Below are positions 61,220 through 64,000 of a stretch of DNA of 64,000 nt, in pieces. The position numbers and the translations under genes are program-made. The stretch comes from Brucella anthropi_A (lineage in GTDB: Bacteria; Pseudomonadota; Alphaproteobacteria; Rhizobiales; Rhizobiaceae), in assembly GCF_046630315.1 (NCBI RefSeq), contig NZ_LQBD01000001.1, positions 124,001 to 188,000 of the forward strand, read 5' to 3'. Each line of letters begins with the position of its first letter. The first letter of the stretch is position 1. Below the pieces are notes generated by a model. The model was not told the DNA's origin and ran no database searches. It was given only the letters and a program-made list of their open reading frames with translations.

Positions 61220-62115
61220 CCCCCGCCGCTCGCCAGCGCTTGCAGCTTTCCATGCTTCTTGGGCCTGCCACGCTGTTCCTGCTCGTCTTTTTTGCCGTAC
61301 CGCTCGGCATCATGGTGGTGACGAGCTTTCTTGCGCCCGGCCTCTATGGCGGGGTGGAATGGGAATTCTATCCGCATAATTTCGGGCGTATTCTGGGCTT
61401 CGCCGATCCGGCGTTCGAGGAATATGACCCGATCTATATCGCGATCTTCTACCGCTCGCTGAAAATCGCGGCGGTGACTGTCGTGGCGTCGCTTCTGGTC
61501 TGCTATCCGGCGGCGTTTCATATCAGCCGATTGCCCGACCGATGGAAGAACTTCTGCCTTTTTCTCATTACCCTGCCGTTCTTTTCCAGCTTGATCGTGC
61601 GGCTGTTCGTCTGGGTGATGATCCTGCGTCCCACCGGCCTCATCAATGAAACGCTCCTGTCGATCGGTGCGATCACGCGCCCTCTCGACATGATCTATAC
61701 GGATGGCGCCATCGTGCTTGGCATGGTCTATGTGTTCCTGCCATTCATGTTCATGCCGGTCTATGCCAGCATCGAGAAACTGGACTGGCGGCTGGTGCAG
61801 GCTTCGCTTGATCTCGGCGCGGGGCCGGTGCGCACATTCTTCCGCGTCGTGCTGCCCTTGACCGCGCCCGGCATTTTTGCCGGTTCGGTGATTGTCTTCA
61901 TTCCCGCGCTTGGCAATTTCGTCGTGCCGGCCGTGCTCGGCGGGGCAAAGGTGATGATGCTTGGCAATCTGATCGAGGGGCAGTTCCTCGCCGCCCGCAA
62001 CTGGCCGTTCGGCTCCGCGCTGGCGATGATGGTCATGGCGGTCATGCTGGTTCTGCTGCTCATCTATGTGCTTTTGACCAACCGGCGCAACGCGGCCGAA
62101 GCCCGCGCACGCTAA
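61216..62115 (+). CDS. Polyamine-type ABC transporter permease (PotB-like)
   Basis: A 299-residue permease with six helices. The EAA loop region reads ASLDLGAGPVRTFFRVVLPL. It follows the ATPase with a 4-nt overlap and precedes the second permease by 15 nt, the potB/potC order. Confidence 0.92.
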
Positions 62116-62130
62116 AGGGAGGCGACAACC

Positions 62131-62961
62131 ATGAAAACTTTGCGTTCTCTCTTCAATGGCGGGCTGACAGCCTATACCGCCCTGTTCTTCGCCTTCATCT
62201 ATATTCCGCTGGTGCTCATTGCCGTCTATTCGTTCAATGCCAATCCCGTGAACATGATGGTGTGGAGCGGCTTCACGGCGGAATGGTATGCGCAGGTTCT
62301 CGGCTTCAAGACCGGCGTGTCCGAAAGCGCGCTCTATATAGAATCGACCAGCCAGCTTGTCGCCGCCGTGTTCAACAGCCTGAAAATTGCCGCCTCCACC
62401 ACAATCATCTCGACCGTGATGGGCACGGCGCTGGCGATTGCCATGCATCGCTATAATTTTCTGGGCAAACGTTTCTATCAGGTGGCGCTTTTCATGCCGA
62501 TGCTGATGCCGGATATCGTGCTCGGCATCGCGCTCCTCATCTTCTTCGTCAATGCGGGCATTCACCTGGGGCTCACGACCATTATCGTGGGCCAGTGCAC
62601 CTTCCTGATTTCCTATGTCTTCATCGTGGTTTCAGCGCGCCTGGCGGGCATGGATCGGACGTTGGAACATGCATCCGCCGATCTTGGCGCGAATGAATGG
62701 ATGACCTTCCGAAAGGTTGTGCTGCCGCAGCTCATGCCCGGCATATTGGGCGGCGCGCTGCTTGCCTTCATCATCTCGATGGATGATCTCGTCATAACCT
62801 ATTTTATCGCAGGCGTGGATGTCACCACCCTGCCGATGTTCATCTTCGCCATGCTCCGGCGCGGCATCAAACCGGAAATCAACGCGATTGCGGTGATGAT
62901 GCTGACATTCTCCTTCCTCGTGGCCTCTCTCGGCCTCTATCTTCGCTCCCGGCAGAAATAA
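62131..62961 (+). CDS. Polyamine-type ABC transporter permease (PotC-like)
   Basis: A 276-residue permease. The EAA loop is ASADLGANEWMTFRKVVLPQ. It starts with GGGAGGCG upstream and ends one base before the peptidase gene begins, so the peptidase is in the same operon. Confidence 0.92.
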   Translation: MKTLRSLFNGGLTAYTALFFAFIYIPLVLIAVYSFNANPVNMMVWSGFTAEWYAQVLGFKTGVSESALYIESTSQLVAAVFNSLKIAASTTIISTVMGTALAIAMHRYNFLGKRFYQVALFMPMLMPDIVLGIALLIFFVNAGIHLGLTTIIVGQCTFLISYVFIVVSARLAGMDRTLEHASADLGANEWMTFRKVVLPQLMPGILGGALLAFIISMDDLVITYFIAGVDVTTLPMFIFAMLRRGIKPEINAIAVMMLTFSFLVASLGLYLRSRQK

Positions 62962-62962
62962 C

Positions 62963-64000
62963 ATGACCGTACAGACAACGACCCGCAAACCCCGTGGCCG
63001 CGATATCGGCTTGCCTTTCACCGGCCGCACCGGCCCGCACAATGCCATCACCGATGTTGCCGGTGTGGGCGTCGGGTTCCGCACCATCATCGAGAATGAG
63101 CCGCGGCCGGGCCGCAAGCGCCCGGTGCGCACCGGCGTCACCGCCATCCTGCCGCATATGAGGTCCGATGTGCCGGTTCCCGTCTATGCGGGGGTACACC
63201 GCTTCAACGGCAATGGCGAAATGACCGGCACCCACTGGATCGAGGATGGCGGCTATTTTCTCGGGCCGGTCGTCATCACCAATACGCACGGCGTCGGAAT
63301 GGCGCATCATGCCACCGTGCGCTGGATGACGGAGCGTTATGCCTCGACCTACCAGACCGATGATTTCCTGTGGATCATGCCGGTAATAGCCGAAACCTAT
63401 GACGGCGTGCTGAACGATATCAACGGCCTGCCCGTGACCGAGGCGGATGTTCGCGCCGCCCTTGAAAATGTGTCGTCCGGCCCGGTGCAGGAGGGCAATT
63501 GCGGCGGCGGCACGGGGATGATCACCTACGGTTTCAAGGGCGGTACGGGAACGGCTTCGCGCGTGGTCGAGTTCGGCGGGCGAAGCTTCACCATCGGCGC
63601 GCTGGTGCAGGCCAATCATGGCCAGCGCGACTGGCTGACAATTGCCGGGGTTCCGGTCGGGCAGCATATGCGCGACGGCACGCCGCAAAGCCAGTTGCAG
63701 GAGCGCGGCTCGATCATCGTCGTCCTTGCGACGGACCTTCCCCTGATGCCGCACCAGTTGAAGCGGCTGGCGCGCCGTGCTTCCATCGGCATCGGGCGCA
63801 ACGGCACGCCGGGCGGAAACAATTCCGGCGATATATTCCTCGCCTTTTCCACTGCCAACGAGCGCCCCATGCAGCACCGCGCCGCGCCTTTCCTTGAGGT
63901 CGAGCTCGTCAATGACGAACCGCTCGATCCGTTCTATCTCGCGGCGGTGGACAGCGTGGAGGAAGCGGTGGTCAATGCGATGATCGCCGCCGAGGATATG
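62963..64000 (+). CDS. P1/DmpA-family aminopeptidase (S58), cut by the window end
   Basis: 346 residues are present with no stop before the window ends. An N-terminal nucleophile-type peptidase is indicated by ITDVAGVGVGFRTI, NTHGVGMAHHATVRW, QEGNCGGGTGMITYGFKGGT and LARRASIGIGRNGTPGGNNS. In DmpA and BapA the protein cleaves itself before a Ser that becomes the nucleophile. The Ser in RRAS-IGIGR fits that site. Members release N-terminal D- or L-residues or beta-amino acids from small peptides or amides. It is cotranscribed with the polyamine-type transporter, which suggests the imported ligand is an amide or short peptide it can hydrolyse. Confidence 0.9.
   Translation, partial: MTVQTTTRKPRGRDIGLPFTGRTGPHNAITDVAGVGVGFRTIIENEPRPGRKRPVRTGVTAILPHMRSDVPVPVYAGVHRFNGNGEMTGTHWIEDGGYFLGPVVITNTHGVGMAHHATVRWMTERYASTYQTDDFLWIMPVIAETYDGVLNDINGLPVTEADVRAALENVSSGPVQEGNCGGGTGMITYGFKGGTGTASRVVEFGGRSFTIGALVQANHGQRDWLTIAGVPVGQHMRDGTPQSQLQERGSIIVVLATDLPLMPHQLKRLARRASIGIGRNGTPGGNNSGDIFLAFSTANERPMQHRAAPFLEVELVNDEPLDPFYLAAVDSVEEAVVNAMIAAEDM

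Overview
The window looks like an alphaproteobacterial (Rhizobiales, Brucellaceae) secondary replicon. It is GC-rich and densely coded, and it carries a complete erythritol catabolic cluster of the Brucella type (eryABCD, a DeoR regulator, the tpiA2/rpiB isomerases and a divergent eryEFG ABC transporter). It also carries a nar nitrate-respiration operon with a fused NarK and a thu trehalose/disaccharide operon. This fits Brucella or its close relatives formerly called Ochrobactrum. eryC and eryD are both full length, so the eryC-eryD deletion of vaccine strain S19 is absent. No rRNA, tRNA, CRISPR array or insertion sequence was recognised.

Layout: (1) 0-3.2 kb, minus strand: a MexEF-like RND efflux pump (BepFG-like), with the permease cut by the window start. 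(2) 3.3-5.5 kb: an alpha/beta-hydrolase-like protein lacking the whole catalytic triad, a divergent LysR regulator and a small exported protein. (3) 5.6-17.6 kb: narR (Crp/Fnr) divergent from narK-narG-narH-narJ-narI, a cytoplasmic parvulin-type PPIase and a DUF2478 protein. (4) 17.6-20.6 kb: a GntR regulator, a DHDPS-family lyase and an Ldh2-type oxidoreductase, resembling hydroxyproline or keto-acid catabolism. (5) 20.8-22.6 kb: pseudoazurin and NnrS behind a perfect FNR/Nnr box. (6) 22.9-25.8 kb: a tiny coupled ORF, fbp, fba and a ParDE-type toxin-antitoxin pair. (7) 25.8-42.4 kb: the ery region, comprising rpiB, tpiA2, deoR, eryD, eryC, eryB and eryA on the minus strand and DUF2291, eryE, eryF and eryG on the plus strand. 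It is followed by a second DeoR / FGGY kinase / GlpD-like dehydrogenase set of unknown substrate. (8) 42.5-50.2 kb: a cupin, a TetR-controlled HlyD/ABC-2 exporter, an SbmA/BacA-like ABC protein and a Xre-RES toxin-antitoxin pair. (9) 50.3-57.8 kb: thuR divergent from thuEFGKAB. (10) 57.9-64 kb: an RpiR regulator, a polyamine-type ABC transporter split over divergent promoters, and a P1/DmpA-family peptidase cut by the window end.

How the parts work together. Nitrate enters through NarK and is reduced by NarGHI. NarR and a pair of TTGAT-N4-ATCAA boxes sit between narR and narK. The same box precedes pseudoazurin-nnrS, so electron delivery to later denitrification steps and nitrosative protection probably share the control. 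Erythritol enters through EryEFG and passes through EryA, EryB, EryC, EryH (TpiA2) and EryI (RpiB) to D-erythrose 4-phosphate. The neighbouring fbp and fba supply the gluconeogenic steps needed when growing on such substrates. ThuEFGK import trehalose-type disaccharides, and ThuA and ThuB act on them.

The most unusual observations are the hydrolase-fold protein without a catalytic triad, the 36-residue ORF translationally coupled to fbp, the second kinase/dehydrogenase set next to eryG, a probable leaderless TetR mRNA over a perfect 24-bp operator, and the close spacing of the denitrification and ery blocks.
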